Positions 9,051 to 19,117 are shown, numbered from the stretch's first letter. The stretch is DNA of 64,000 bases from an uncultured Pseudomonadales bacterium (GCA_943787425.1 CALSMJ010000001.1:1463342-1527341), one strand, 5' to 3'. The notes: generated by a model not told the origin, from the letters alone. Numbers and translations: made by a program.

Positions 9051-9239
9051 CTGACTTAGGCGTTATCAGATCGGGGCAATCCTCTTGACGGCAGATCACG
9101 AGCTGAAAATAAGATCTGCCGCGTTCGGCACGCAAAAAACCATGACACCCGTAAAATTTAATCGCCGCCAAAAGTAATGCTCGTCATTAAAATAGTGGTA
9201 TGATCCGAACGATTATTGCAGTTTAAAGGAAGGCAACCT

Positions 9240-10314
9240 GTGCACATACTCCGAACCCCAGATCGCTGTTTTGATGGCCTAAAAGACTACCCGTTTGAAC
9301 CGAACTATACCCAAATCACGACCGATGATGGCAGCGCACTCCGCATTCACCATCTCGATGAGGGCGCTCGGGAGGGCGATCTCGTGTTGTGTCTGCATGG
9401 GCAACCCGTCTGGAGTTATCTCTATCGCAAGATGGTGCCGTACTTAACCCAAAGTGGCTTGAGGGTGATCGCGCCGGACCTGCCAGGTTACGGTAAGTCA
9501 GACAAACCCGCAGCGCGCGAAGACTACTCCTACGAGCGACAAGTTGAATGGATGGGCCAATGGTTGGAACAAAACGATTTCAACAACATTACGGTTTTTG
9601 GACAAGACTGGGGCGGCCTGATTGGGCTTCGTCTGGTTGCCAATCATCCTGACCGATTCGCGCGCGTGGTCATCTCCAATACTGGGCTACCTTACAACCC
9701 GACGACACTTCGGAGCAGCTCCTTGCAAGAGATTCAACGGTTTCGAACCGAGGCCCCGACGCCATCACTCATGGCCATGCAAAAAGCGATCAGCGGCATG
9801 CCCAGTGGCGACCCTGCATTGAAGTTCGCTTATTGGCAAAAGTTCTGCTGGGAGTCCGAGCAGCTCCCAGTCGGCATGATGATGCAGATGATGATGGAGC
9901 GTCCCGCGACCCCCGTTATGGCCGTCAATTTCCTCATGAATCAATTGGGCCTGTTCAAATACTCGCCCTGCCGATCCGATGATTGCCAAGGCCTATGATG
10001 CGCCCTTTCCTGACGCCAGCTACAAAATGGGGCCCAGGGCCATGCCGAGCCATGTGCCAACAACGTCGGCTTCGGCCTCGCTGGCCCAGCAAGCCGCAGC
10101 CTGGCAGTTCTTTGAGACCTTTGAGAAGCCGTTTCTCTGCGCCTTCGCGGACGATGATCCGGTCACCAAGGGCGGCGACAAGATTTTTCAGGATCGTGTA
10201 CCCGGGACCCAGGGTCTGCCCCATACCGAAATCAAAGGGGGCGGGCACTTTGTACAAGAACGCGCGCCGGAACAGGTTGCTGCCGTCATTAGCCAGTTAA
10301 TCGCAAGCACTTAA
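9240..10314 (+). pseudogene. Haloalkane dehalogenase with one frameshift
   Basis: Two frames together encode a haloalkane dehalogenase (alpha/beta hydrolase fold), which hydrolyses carbon-halogen bonds to an alcohol and halide. The first runs from GTG 9240 (AAAGGAAGG upstream) to about 9960; the second continues from about 9962 to TAA 10314 with [18 protein letters not shown]. Key residues are present: H53-G-Q-P-V-W58 (oxyanion/halide region), nucleophile D123 followed by halide-binding W124 (FGQDWGG), an acid in FADDDP and the catalytic histidine in GGGHFVQE. The family more often has Glu or Asn where Q55 stands. The frame changes by one base around 9955-9976, in the cap-domain/core junction. 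All catalytic parts survive, so this is either a very recent mutation or a sequencing error. Confidence 0.87.
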
Positions 10315-10418
10315 CCATGACCGACGCGAAGCCTGCGCGCCGCTGACCCATGGCTTTCCTGCGCTTTTGGCATCCCTTCCAGCGAGCGAACCAGGCAGGT
10401 GCCAAGCACCCGCTGCGC

Positions 10419-10976
10419 TCACGGCCCGATTCTGAGCACTTTGGAGCCGGCCCGCCGGTTAGCACCGGTTCGCCCAACGGGTCGGCGGCGTAAGCCAGCC
10501 GATCGAAAAAACACTAGACGGGTTTCAGCAGGCTCCATGCGCTGGCCATAATCCCAGGCCGAGATCCAAACTGGTTTGAGCCTGAGCTCCAGCTCCTCGT
10601 CCACCCGGCTCATCAGCCACTTGCCTAACCCGGCGTTACTATCCCCCATGTACCGTTTGATGAGCCTCGGCAAACTCTGCGCCGCGGCCGATGCATCGAC
10701 CTCAATGACCGCCTTACCTCGAACACCACAATACGGCGGCGTATTGGCGGCGATTTCAAACGCGCACCGCGGATTCTTGGTAATCAACCGCGCGATTTGA
10801 CTGCGCACGTGGGTTGCGCAAATGAGCACGCCTTGCACAGGATCATAATCAAACCAAAGTGAGCAAATGGTTGGGAACGCCCCATCCGTGATTGCGATCC
10901 GCATGGGGATTACCGTCTTTTTCAAATAGTCGCCAATTTCTGTTTCGTTCCAGCTACTCTTCTGACTCACCTTCAT
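10419..10976 (-). CDS. Pyridoxamine 5'-phosphate oxidase-like flavin-binding protein
   Basis: A 185-residue protein with the split beta-barrel pattern of the PNPOx-like/FMN-binding family: PTICSLWFDYDPVQGVLICATH, then SQIARLITKNPRCAFEIAANTPPYCGVRGKAVIEV. These proteins bind FMN, F420 or haem and act as small reductases or oxidases; the sequence does not tell which. The usual end of such proteins (ISAWDYGQRM) comes about 40 residues before this stop, and the tail is very arginine-rich (GLRRRPVGRTGANRR), which may be an unstructured extension or the result of a shifted 3' end. It is convergent with the dehalogenase gene. The ATG lacks a strong ribosome-binding site. Confidence 0.8.
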   Translation of the reverse strand: MKVSQKSSWNETEIGDYLKKTVIPMRIAITDGAFPTICSLWFDYDPVQGVLICATHVRSQIARLITKNPRCAFEIAANTPPYCGVRGKAVIEVDASAAAQSLPRLIKRYMGDSNAGLGKWLMSRVDEELELRLKPVWISAWDYGQRMEPAETRLVFFRSAGLRRRPVGRTGANRRAGSKVLRIGP

Positions 10977-11270
10977 GATTGGCCATCTCTATTGGTAAAG
11001 GTTGATGGATTGGTAGGGTTGATGGTTTTACACCCCATACTGTACAACATTGCTCTGATCTGTCTTAACCGTAAAAATACTAGCAAGCCTGTCGCTTTAT
11101 TTTTTATCCAGGCCTTTAGCTGAGGCTTGCAATCGCGCCGCACAAGGCTTTTCGCTAAGGCTTTTCTCTCAGATTTTTCTTTATGGTTTTTCTTTAAAGC
11201 TGCTTTCTTTAATGCTTTTCTTTAATGAACCGACGCACTCGCGCCGGCTCACGTGCGCTGATAAAGCGCC

Positions 11271-12272
11271 TTAAATTTTGACCATCAGTTTGCCTAAATT
11301 ACCGCCAGAAAACATAAAGCCCAAGGCATTCGGGTAACTTTCGATGCCTGGTAAGATCTCCTCCGGCAGCGTGATCGAGTCTTCTTTGATCCACTGACTG
11401 ATCGCCGCTTTCGCCTCCGGGATCGCCTCTGGAAAGTGAAAGTAAGCAAACCCTTCCATAACCGATTGTCGCTCTGCCAAACGCAGGTAAAGAGACGGGC
11501 CCTGGACCTGCGTCATATTATCGTACTGCGATACCGCACCGCAGATCACAACCCGCGCGCGCAAAGCTAGGTTGTCTAAGACCGCATCCAAAATCGCACC
11601 ACCAACATTATCAAAAAACACATTGACCCCCGCCGGCGCCAAACGCTTGAGCTCGCTTGCAACATCTTGGCTTTTGTAATCGATGACCGCATCAAAACCC
11701 AATTGACTTGTGAGATAGGCGCCCTTGCGATCGCCGCCGGCTATACCAATCACCCTCGCCCCGGCCTTCTTTGCAATTTGTCCCGCAACACAACCCACCG
11801 CCCCGGCGGCCGCTGACACCACAAACACCTCACCCGGTTGCACTTTCGCAACCTGGGTCATACCAATCCAGGCCGTCACACCGGTCGAGCCACCGAGCAA
11901 GCCCAAGTGCAGGCTGAGCGGCCCAAGGTCGCCATCCACCTTTTCAAGCAGATCTGGCTTTAGGGTTGCTATCGTCTGAGCGCCTAGGGGGCCCCGCACG
12001 GCCTGTCCTACCGCCCAGTCTTCGGCATTGGATTCCACAATCCGGCCAACCGCACCGGCCAGAACAACGCCTCCTAACGGCACCTGGCGGTGGAAACCTT
12101 CTCCCATAAGCATCGTTCGCGTACCCGCATCGACCGAGACATACGCCACCGCTACCCGCACTTCGCCGGCAGCCAGGGTTTGTAGCGCCTGGGACTGGAC
12201 TTCAAAACAATCTGGCGTCGCATCCCGGTCTGGACGCTTCACTAAAATAACGGCTTGATTCAGATTTGCCAT
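11271..12272 (-). CDS. NADP-dependent oxidoreductase, zinc-free MDR (CurA / prostaglandin reductase-like)
   Basis: A 333-residue medium-chain dehydrogenase/reductase of the zinc-independent leukotriene B4 dehydrogenase type, which reduces alpha,beta-unsaturated or 2-enoyl carbonyls with NADPH. Visible features are the N-terminal MANLNQAVILVKRPDRDATP, the central GLLGGSTGVTAWIGM, the Rossmann motif SAAAGAVGCVAGQIAKKAGA and FFDNVGGAILDAVL. The frame is open 49 codons further upstream, but ATG 12272 is chosen because homology begins there and the upstream stretch is cysteine- and proline-rich non-family sequence. A TetR-type palindrome lies 36 bases upstream of this start. The divergently transcribed MFS transporter may share the control region. 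Confidence 0.9.
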   Translation of the reverse strand: MANLNQAVILVKRPDRDATPDCFEVQSQALQTLAAGEVRVAVAYVSVDAGTRTMLMGEGFHRQVPLGGVVLAGAVGRIVESNAEDWAVGQAVRGPLGAQTIATLKPDLLEKVDGDLGPLSLHLGLLGGSTGVTAWIGMTQVAKVQPGEVFVVSAAAGAVGCVAGQIAKKAGARVIGIAGGDRKGAYLTSQLGFDAVIDYKSQDVASELKRLAPAGVNVFFDNVGGAILDAVLDNLALRARVVICGAVSQYDNMTQVQGPSLYLRLAERQSVMEGFAYFHFPEAIPEAKAAISQWIKEDSITLPEEILPGIESYPNALGFMFSGGNLGKLMVKI

Positions 12273-12307
12273 CAATTTGCTCTCATCAGTTAACACAGCC
12301 AGACATA

Positions 12308-12324
12308 CTATCGTGACACGATAG
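12308..12324. promoter_or_regulatory. TetR-type operator upstream of the NADP oxidoreductase gene
   Basis: CTATCGTGACACGATAG is a perfect 8+1+8 inverted repeat, 36 bases before the ATG at 12272, in the position of a repressor site. Length and odd-centred symmetry are typical of TetR/AcrR-family operators. It also shows that the open frame upstream of 12272 is regulatory DNA, supporting the shorter start. Confidence 0.65.
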
Positions 12325-12428
12325 AAAGGCAATGGTTGATCCTGAAAACCCACACCGATCGACACAGAAAGCATTGCGCTCCTTGACACTGTCGAAGGTT
12401 TGGGCTCGATAGCCACCAATTTTTTCGT

Positions 12429-12443
12429 TCCTAAGTCTTAGGA
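12429..12443. promoter_or_regulatory. Second palindrome, upstream of the MFS gene
   Basis: TCCTAAGTCTTAGGA is a perfect 7+1+7 inverted repeat, 59 bases upstream of the MFS start. It differs in sequence from the palindrome at 12308-12324, so the two divergent genes may answer to different regulators. Function as an operator is inferred from symmetry and position. Confidence 0.45.
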
Positions 12444-12502
12444 CCTTGCTTCTTACACACAGGCAAGCGATGCTAATGCACGTTCCAAAATAAGAAGAAG
12501 CA

Positions 12503-13789
12503 ATGGCCGAGTCAGATCAAACCAATTTGTCCGTTTTCAGCCCACAGGTTCGAAATTACGCGCTCGGCGTTTTAGTGGTGGTGTATACCTTCAACTTTAT
12601 CGATCGACAGATTTTATCCATCTTGCTCGAGCCCATTAAACAGGATTTGGGCTTGTCTGACACCGCCCTTGGGATGCTCACTGGATTCGCCTTTGCCCTT
12701 TTTTATGCAACCCTCGGTATCCCGATTGCTCGATTGGCAGACCGCGGCAACCGGCGCAACATCATCGCTGGCGCGCTCACCATCTGGAGCGTGATGACCG
12801 CGATATCGGGTCTGGCCCAAAACTTTTGGCACTTGCTGATTGCGAGGATCGGCGTTGGCGTTGGCGAGGCAGGCTGCTCACCGCCAGCGCATTCAATGAT
12901 TGCAGACTATTTTCCGGCGGAAAACCGAGCCACTGCATTGGGCATTTATGCGCTCGGCATCCCGGTGGGTATTTTATTTGGCTTTATTGCTGGCGGTTGG
13001 ATCAACGAGTTCTTTGGTTGGCGAATCGCCTTTTTTGTGGTCGGCGTCCCGGGCATTTTACTGGCGGTTGTCGTGCGATGGACGCTGCGCGAACCGGAGC
13101 GCGGTATGGCAGAAGGCAAGCAGGCGAGCGCCGAGCAACCGGGCGTCATGGAAACCTTTACCTATCTCTGGAAAAAACGCTCCTTTCGCCACATGGCCGT
13201 CGGCGGCGGCCTCACTGCTTTTGTCGGTTATGGCATTGTGACTTGGGTCCCCTCATTTTTGATGCGCTCGTATGGTATGCAAACTGGCGAAATCGGCACC
13301 TATCTCGGCCTAATTCTGGGCATTCCCGGCGGCATCGGGATTGCGCTGGGCGGCTTCTTAGCAGATCGCTACGGCGCTCGGGATAAACGCTGGTACCTCT
13401 GGGTGGTTTCTGTCGCCCTCGTACTCGCCGTACCGCTGACAGTTGGCGTTTACTTGAGCAATAGCGCAACAGCCAGTTTGTTGTTCCTCATCATGCCCGT
13501 GCTGCTTGGTAATTTTTACCAAGCGACGACCTTTTCCCAAGCCCAAGGATTGGTCCCACTGCGCATGCGCGCTGTGGCTGCGGCCGTCTTGTTATTCATT
13601 CTCAACATTATTGGTTTGGGCGCAGGACCTCAGGTCGTTGGCATTTTGTCAGATCTGTTACAGCCCAGTTATGGCGATGAGTCCTTACGATATGCCTTGC
13701 TGATCCTCTGCCTCGTAAACCTTTGGGCGGCCTATCACTATTTTATAGCTGGGAAATATCTGAAGGACGACCTGGTGATCGACGCGTAA
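12503..13789 (+). CDS. Major facilitator superfamily transporter (spinster-like)
   Basis: A 428-residue inner-membrane protein with about 12 hydrophobic segments, normal for MFS. The first segment (LVVVYTFNFIDRQILSILLEPIKQDLGLSDTALG) and the loop between segments 2 and 3 (IPIARLADRGNRRNII, the MFS motif A) match the spinster-like branch common in marine proteobacteria. A second, weaker motif A occurs after the central loop (LADRYGARDKRWYL). Substrate is unknown; members of this group often accompany catabolic genes, and the divergent enoyl-type reductase may act on an imported compound. The start has an AAGAAG site. A bidirectional hairpin follows the stop. Confidence 0.9.
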   Translation: MAESDQTNLSVFSPQVRNYALGVLVVVYTFNFIDRQILSILLEPIKQDLGLSDTALGMLTGFAFALFYATLGIPIARLADRGNRRNIIAGALTIWSVMTAISGLAQNFWHLLIARIGVGVGEAGCSPPAHSMIADYFPAENRATALGIYALGIPVGILFGFIAGGWINEFFGWRIAFFVVGVPGILLAVVVRWTLREPERGMAEGKQASAEQPGVMETFTYLWKKRSFRHMAVGGGLTAFVGYGIVTWVPSFLMRSYGMQTGEIGTYLGLILGIPGGIGIALGGFLADRYGARDKRWYLWVVSVALVLAVPLTVGVYLSNSATASLLFLIMPVLLGNFYQATTFSQAQGLVPLRMRAVAAAVLLFILNIIGLGAGPQVVGILSDLLQPSYGDESLRYALLILCLVNLWAAYHYFIAGKYLKDDLVIDA

Positions 13790-13927
13790 TCACGTTGAAG
13801 TCATCAACCCGCGGGGTTGGTCAGATCACCGCACGGCAACCATTGAGCCCCGGCGCGCACGCACTTTTTAGACTGCGTCACCAGCAGAGCGCCCTGCGCA
13901 ACGCTTCCTGGAAATTTTCAAGTCAAG

Positions 13928-13963
13928 CAGGCCTTAATCAAAAACCATTTTGATTAAGGCCTG
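13928..13963. terminator. Bidirectional hairpin between convergent genes
   Basis: CAGGCCTTAATCAAAA and its exact complement flank a 4-base loop (ACCA), a perfect 16-bp stem ending in A/T runs. It lies between the convergent MFS and M20 peptidase genes, 15 bases from the latter's stop. It has no long U-tract after the stem, so it may terminate weakly or act as an RNA-stabilising structure. Confidence 0.65.
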
Positions 13964-13978
13964 TCGACCCGAACAAGC

Positions 13979-15394
13979 TCATTGAGCAGCGCTCAAAACA
14001 AACGCCTCGACCACCGCTTGATAATCCGACACGGCGCGCCGATACCGCTCAACATGCAGGGCCTCGTTATTGCCATGCACGCCGCGCGCCTCACCGTCTA
14101 AATACAGCATCGGTGAAAACCCATAGCTTTGGATGCCGAGATCACGCGTGAAGTGACTGTCGGTAAAGCCCGAGGCCACTGAAAAGGTAAACCGGGCGCC
14201 TGGATGACGCGCGCTAAGCGTTTTTCGAATACTTGCGATCAAGCTTGATGAGGCATCTGAAATCGCGGGTGAAAACGCCATGGTCAAATCAACCGTTAGG
14301 CCCTCGCCCGCAACCCGCGCCTTAAAATCCTCAACAAAGGCACTCGCCGGCCGATCGGGCAACATTCTACAATCAACCTCCGCTTCGGCGACCGGCGGCA
14401 CCACATTGATTTTACTCGACCCCGTCAACATCGTGATCGAGCAGGTATCGCGCAGCAGCGCATGAAGCGCCGGGTGAGACCGATGCAACGCGCGAACAAA
14501 GTCAGGGCGTTGCACCGCGACCGCGATGTCCTGGTAATCAATCGCTTGCTGGCCGGACAGCCCGGCTGCTAGGCCTTTAAAGTATCGATCAACCGGCGGA
14601 ATAACTCGAACCGGAAAGGGCGTGCTTTGCAGGTTATTGAGTGCTTTGAGCAGCGTCGTGACAGCGGACTCGGGTCTTGGATAAGAGCCATGACCCGGCT
14701 CACCTTCAGCTGAGATCTTAAGCCAAACCGGCACTTTTTGAGTGACCTCAATGGCAAAGACTTTCGCCTCCTCCTGAAGCAGCCCACTGCCGCCCTCGTT
14801 CAGCAGATAGCCAACGCCATCAAAGGCTTCCGGATGGTTCTTGATCACCCAGTCGACACCAAAAAACCCGCCTGCCTCTTCATCGGCGCTTGCCATAAAA
14901 ACCAGATCCCGGTTCAAGGCGACGCCAGATTGGGCAATGGCGACGAAGGCTAAAAACTGCGCAATACCAGTGCCCTTCATGTCGACCACACCGCGACCGT
15001 AGAGATAACCCTCGCGGATTTCTGCTCGCAAGGGGTCCGACAACCAGTAACGCGGGTCGCCCGGAACCACGTCTGTATGCTGCAGCAACATCAGACCCGG
15101 CGCCGAGCCACCTTTGAGTCGTGCCCACAGGTTGCCTCGACCGGGTGCGGATTCACCCGTCTCGTACTCAATCCCCAGCTGATCGAAGTACTGCGCATAA
15201 AAGGCAACGGCATTCGCCTCGTTGCCGGGCGGGTTTACCGTATCCACCGCGACAAAGGCGGAGAGGAGCTCAAGAGGATCCAACTCAGCTTGGGCCGAGA
15301 CACTCCCAATGCCGCCCAAAATGAAAACGCCGCTGGCCAACCATTTAACAACGTTGCGCAGCAACCGGTTGAACCTATTTGTTCTGGCCTTCAT
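13979..15394 (-). CDS. Exported M20-family metallopeptidase
   Basis: A 471-residue protein with an N-terminal signal peptide (basic start, hydrophobic WLASGVFILGGIGSVSAQA, cleavage near residue 36), so it acts in the periplasm or outside. The M20 zinc site is visible: H106-x-D108 (LLQHTDVVP), D138 (GRGVVDMKG), E172-E173 (ASADEEAGG) and a late histidine in ARGVHGNNE. This group cleaves small peptides or acylated amino acids. The ATG has an AGGAGAGG site. It is followed upstream by the D-aminoacylase-like gene on the same strand (147 bases apart), so the pair may work on unusual peptides or N-acyl amino acids, the peptidase outside and the deacylase inside. Confidence 0.92.
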   Translation of the reverse strand: MKARTNRFNRLLRNVVKWLASGVFILGGIGSVSAQAELDPLELLSAFVAVDTVNPPGNEANAVAFYAQYFDQLGIEYETGESAPGRGNLWARLKGGSAPGLMLLQHTDVVPGDPRYWLSDPLRAEIREGYLYGRGVVDMKGTGIAQFLAFVAIAQSGVALNRDLVFMASADEEAGGFFGVDWVIKNHPEAFDGVGYLLNEGGSGLLQEEAKVFAIEVTQKVPVWLKISAEGEPGHGSYPRPESAVTTLLKALNNLQSTPFPVRVIPPVDRYFKGLAAGLSGQQAIDYQDIAVAVQRPDFVRALHRSHPALHALLRDTCSITMLTGSSKINVVPPVAEAEVDCRMLPDRPASAFVEDFKARVAGEGLTVDLTMAFSPAISDASSSLIASIRKTLSARHPGARFTFSVASGFTDSHFTRDLGIQSYGFSPMLYLDGEARGVHGNNEALHVERYRRAVSDYQAVVEAFVLSAAQ

Positions 15395-15541
15395 GTCATC
15401 CTCTCCTAAAATGTCTTAACGGTTTATCGCTGAGAATCCTTGCGTATTCGGTATGCCTTCCGGCGGTTTTTCGTCAGAGCCAGGCCGGTCATCCATCGCA
15501 CAGATAGACCAAGCAGCCCAAAAGCGCTTCGCCGGATAGCG

Positions 15542-17314
15542 CTAGTGCGCTGAGACGCGACCACCCCGAATCAGCCGGCCTGGGCGCGCCCCGGTATCCT
15601 CGTCAAACCGCCGCGTAATCACGCCATTAACGATTGTGGCCCAATAACCTGTGGCGCCTTGCATGAGCCGCTTTCCGCCAGCGGGCAAGTCTTGCCGGAC
15701 CTCCAAGGGGCCCAACTGCAAGCCTTCAAAATCGATCACATTGATGTCGGCGCGCTTACCAGGGGCAAGATGGCCACGATCGGTAAAGCCAAATAGCTGC
15801 GCGTTGCGATAGGTTGCGCGGTGAATCAAATAGCCGAGATCGAGCACCTCGCCTCGGCTACGATCTCGCCCCCAATACGTCAGCTGATAGGTCGGGTTAA
15901 CCGCATCAAAAATTAAACAGACGTGCGCGCCGGCGTCACTCAAGCCGGTTACCGTCACCTCATCCATTTGCATTGCCCGCACCGCATCCAAGTTGTACTC
16001 GGCGTAATTGGTAAAAAACATAATGGCCATGGCATCCGGTGTTGCCAGCAAATAATCCAGCAAGTACGCCGCCGGCATTTGTCCTTGCGCTGCCGCACGA
16101 TGCGCAAAGGCTTCCTCGGCGGTGGGCTCGTAACTGCTACTGCCCGTTAATTCAAAAATCTGGGCATGATTGAGTTCGGCATGGGCAATACCAAAGGTCA
16201 TGGAACCTGGCGCCACGCCGCGCGTATCATTGGGCTCGGTCAGCAGCGCTGCTCGGATCTCAGGCGTCTTGAGCTTTTCCCGCAATGCGGCGGGCGGTAG
16301 GTCCTTAAACTTCAGATACGTCGGTTTGAGCATCCAAGGATGATAGGTACTCAGACTGAACACCAACCCAGTCGGCCGACTGCCAACCTGCGGAAAGATT
16401 TGGGCACCTGCCGCGTTATGGGCTTTGACCTGCTCGAGGGCGAGCTGCCATTGGTCATGCCAATCATCCACCTGAAACAACGTGAAGGTCGCGGCCCGAC
16501 CACTTTCACGACTGAGCTTGGCGATCAGATCAATCTCATCGATGAGCGCCGTATGCTCTTCAAACCCTTCTCGACCCCCACCCAGCGTGCTGGAAGGGAT
16601 CAATTGAAAAACGCCCGACCCCGCGCGTTTCATGGCGCTGGCAATTGCCAGCACTTCCGTTTCATTGGCAAAGGTTCCCGGCACTGGATCACCGGTGATC
16701 GATCGATGTCCTAAAATTCTGGAGGTTGAAAACCCAACTGCCCCATCGCGCAGCGCCTGCTCGACAATGTCTGACATGGCATTCAAATCATCTTGTGTTG
16801 CAGCTTCATTGGCGCGCCCTCGGGCGCCCATGACAAAATTACGAACTGCGCCATGCGCGATCAATGATGAGATGTCCAGGGCGTAGGTTTTAGTCTCCAA
16901 CAAATCCAAATATTCGCCATAGGTTTCCCACGCGCCCCAGGGCATCCCTTCATGCAGCGCACTGCCGGGAATATCCTCAACGCCTTCCATCAAATCAATC
17001 AAATCTTGCTCGCCGCCCTTGGGCACCGGCGCAAATCCCACGCCACAGTTGCCCATAACGATTGTGCCAACGCCATGACTCGCCGACGGATTCATCTCGC
17101 TGTCCCAGGTCACCTGTCCATCATAATGTGTGTGAATATCGACCCAGGCTGGGGCCACAATTGCGCCGCTCGCGGAGATCACGGTGTTTGCATCCTGGGT
17201 CAGGTTCGGCGCCATCGCCTGAATCAGACCATCCGTGATGGCAATATCGAGCTGCTGGGGCTTTGGGTCCAAGCCGTCATAAACCAGCCCGCCGCGAATT
17301 ATAATATCGTGCAT
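15542..17314 (-). CDS. N-acyl-D-amino-acid deacylase-like amidohydrolase
   Basis: A 590-residue amidohydrolase-superfamily enzyme with a D-aminoacylase-type sequence, longer than classical D-aminoacylase (about 480) but normal for the large marine subgroup. Metal-binding H61-x-H63 sits in [16 protein letters not shown], and C90 in [10 protein letters not shown] corresponds to the bridging cysteine of D-aminoacylases. GLSDAGAHV near the C-terminal third holds the conserved aspartate. The final [21 protein letters not shown] and [13 protein letters not shown] form the composite beta domain. It would remove the acyl group from N-acyl-D-amino acids in the cytoplasm; the exact substrate is open. 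AAGGAA precedes the ATG. Confidence 0.9.
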   Translation of the reverse strand: MHDIIIRGGLVYDGLDPKPQQLDIAITDGLIQAMAPNLTQDANTVISASGAIVAPAWVDIHTHYDGQVTWDSEMNPSASHGVGTIVMGNCGVGFAPVPKGGEQDLIDLMEGVEDIPGSALHEGMPWGAWETYGEYLDLLETKTYALDISSLIAHGAVRNFVMGARGRANEAATQDDLNAMSDIVEQALRDGAVGFSTSRILGHRSITGDPVPGTFANETEVLAIASAMKRAGSGVFQLIPSSTLGGGREGFEEHTALIDEIDLIAKLSRESGRAATFTLFQVDDWHDQWQLALEQVKAHNAAGAQIFPQVGSRPTGLVFSLSTYHPWMLKPTYLKFKDLPPAALREKLKTPEIRAALLTEPNDTRGVAPGSMTFGIAHAELNHAQIFELTGSSSYEPTAEEAFAHRAAAQGQMPAAYLLDYLLATPDAMAIMFFTNYAEYNLDAVRAMQMDEVTVTGLSDAGAHVCLIFDAVNPTYQLTYWGRDRSRGEVLDLGYLIHRATYRNAQLFGFTDRGHLAPGKRADINVIDFEGLQLGPLEVRQDLPAGGKRLMQGATGYWATIVNGVITRRFDEDTGARPGRLIRGGRVSAH

Positions 17315-17574
17315 AAGGTTTCCTTAAAGAGAAGACGCCGCTGGCATCAACATCACCCTGCAAAGGCGAAGGCAGACGTCCAGACCAGTCCTGCAAAACC
17401 CCATAATAGGCTTCAGAAATGCTTTCGGCCAGAGACCGTTGCGGCGTCCAGACACACAACAGTAGCCAACCGACAGGCTTCTCACTCGGTGGGCGTTCCA
17501 GCGCCGGCAGTGGGTCCGCCTTCACCAAGACCTGCGCTCACGCTGTTTTAGGCAATCGTATTGGTCGGGCTGCC

Positions 17575-18267
17575 CTACTCCCCGAAAAACGTCAGCCGTA
17601 GCCCACGCGGCTTCGGGGTTTTGTGATCTTCTGGTAATTGACAAATACGGTTCATCCGAGTTGTTGACCCATCGGCATATTCCCAGATCAGTTGTGCATC
17701 TTGTAAATACCGCCGCACAACGCGCGGGCCCCAACCGAAAACATGGAAATCGAGCACCTTGTTGTTCCAGATCATGTTCGATGAGGTTCGAGGACAATAT
17801 TGTTTGCCGCCCAATGTGAAAGACACACCACCCTCGGTGTCATTCGTATTCAAGGCGCCCGTGCTGTTAGGGCCATAGTCATGAATGATGCCGGCGGCGG
17901 TCACCACGATTCGCGACCCGCACTGCTCAATCCGCTCGACGTGACCCACTTTCCCCTCGACGCCGATCCATAAGCCCCGCAAATCATCGGCGTCCTCAGG
18001 CAAAGGTTCTGTACAACCGGCCAAGATCGGTAGCGGGAAATGATCATAGCCACATCCTGGCGTATTGCCTTTCGGAATCTCTGCCGCCGTTTTACCTTGA
18101 CCTGAGAGCTGCGGCAGCGCGCAGTAATCAATCACACTGCCATCGCCTTCTAGAATTGCCGGATCAAGCATTAGCGGTGGCCGCGCTGAAAAGAATGCAA
18201 GCCAAAACCCACCCAGCAGCAACACCATGAGGGCCAAAACAGTACCGAGCACAAATCGCTTAATCAT
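17575..18267 (-). CDS. Membrane-anchored or exported protein of unknown function
   Basis: A 230-residue protein I do not recognise. Residues 5-27 form one hydrophobic segment (VLGTVLALMVLLLGGFWLAFF), an uncleaved anchor or signal peptide, so the rest is probably periplasmic. The body contains about eight cysteines in a beta-rich sequence (DLRGLWIGVEGKVGHVERIEQCGSR), with DTEGGVSFTLGG and a basic end. The pattern of a short calyx-like beta domain with tryptophans suggests a lipid- or ligand-binding protein, but this is a guess. AGGAGA precedes the start. It stands alone between the amidohydrolase and the DsbA-like gene on the same strand. Confidence 0.8.
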   Translation of the reverse strand: MIKRFVLGTVLALMVLLLGGFWLAFFSARPPLMLDPAILEGDGSVIDYCALPQLSGQGKTAAEIPKGNTPGCGYDHFPLPILAGCTEPLPEDADDLRGLWIGVEGKVGHVERIEQCGSRIVVTAAGIIHDYGPNSTGALNTNDTEGGVSFTLGGKQYCPRTSSNMIWNNKVLDFHVFGWGPRVVRRYLQDAQLIWEYADGSTTRMNRICQLPEDHKTPKPRGLRLTFFGE

Positions 18268-18451
18268 GTGCGTCTCCTAAATTAGACGTGCAAATGCATT
18301 CGCCGGCATCCGCGCTGAAGGGCGCAACGTCTAAGGCTTCGCATCTGCCACCTGGTTGGATCTTTCAAGCGCATCGAACAGCAGCACCCAAACCACGCAT
18401 CTGAATCAAAACATTCAATCTATCTGCCTTTTGGCCGGGTCGCCCTGGGGT

Positions 18452-19117
18452 CTACCGAGACGCCAATCCATCTTTTTGCAGCCGCCAAAGCAAGACATCC
18501 AAGCGGTCCTGACCAAAATATGGCTCGCCTTTATAAGCGCAGGTTGGCACGCCCCAGTGTCCCGCTTGCTCATGCGCGACTTGATTCGCAGTAATCACCG
18601 TGTCCAACCGGTCGGCCTCGCTGATAAGGCTTTGATCCATGCCTTCAAGATCAAGGCCCGCGCGATGGGCCGCTTGCGCGAGGTGCTCGCCCTGATCCCA
18701 ACCTTCGGTGCCACCCCAAATGAGCGCTGAAACTTCATCCGCAAAGGCAATGCCGGCGCCTAACTCTTCTGCTAGCGCCCCCAGGCGGGTTAACCGATGG
18801 ATATACGGCTGAACCTCACCCGTCTGTCGGCGCCCGTGCTCATCAACAATTTGTACAACCGGATCGGGGCGCGGCCAAACAAACGGCAATCCTAAAAATT
18901 CTGCAACGCGAAAAACATCCGTCCTGAAATAGGAGAACCACTGTGGTTGCACACGGTGGAAAAACTCAGGCGCGCGCACAGCAATTGGATAAACCGGCCG
19001 AAAATTCACCGTGAGATCGTACTGCGTCTGCCAGTCACGCAAGCGCGGCGTTGCCAAATAAGACCACGGACTGCGAAACGACCAGAACACTTCGATGGTC
19101 ATGGGTTGTGATTGCAT
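18452..19117 (-). CDS. DsbA-fold oxidoreductase / 2-hydroxychromene-2-carboxylate isomerase-like
   Basis: A 221-residue thioredoxin-fold protein of the HCCA isomerase (kappa-class GST) group. Instead of CxxC it has F14-R-S16-P-W-S-Y-L-A, where S16 is the expected glutathione-activating serine. The helical insertion domain follows, and the C-terminal VPTCAYKGEPYFGQDRLDVL is the cis-proline strand and family end motif. Family members isomerise or conjugate aromatic breakdown products using glutathione in the cytoplasm. It is the last of three thioredoxin-fold genes transcribed in the same direction, which suggests a glutathione-dependent catabolic or detoxification block. Confidence 0.88.
   Translation of the reverse strand: MQSQPMTIEVFWSFRSPWSYLATPRLRDWQTQYDLTVNFRPVYPIAVRAPEFFHRVQPQWFSYFRTDVFRVAEFLGLPFVWPRPDPVVQIVDEHGRRQTGEVQPYIHRLTRLGALAEELGAGIAFADEVSALIWGGTEGWDQGEHLAQAAHRAGLDLEGMDQSLISEADRLDTVITANQVAHEQAGHWGVPTCAYKGEPYFGQDRLDVLLWRLQKDGLASR

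Noticed and set aside
9940..10000. Third selenoprotein at the end of the first dehalogenase frame
   Set aside because: Frames before and after differ by one base, so this is a frameshift and not an in-frame UGA.
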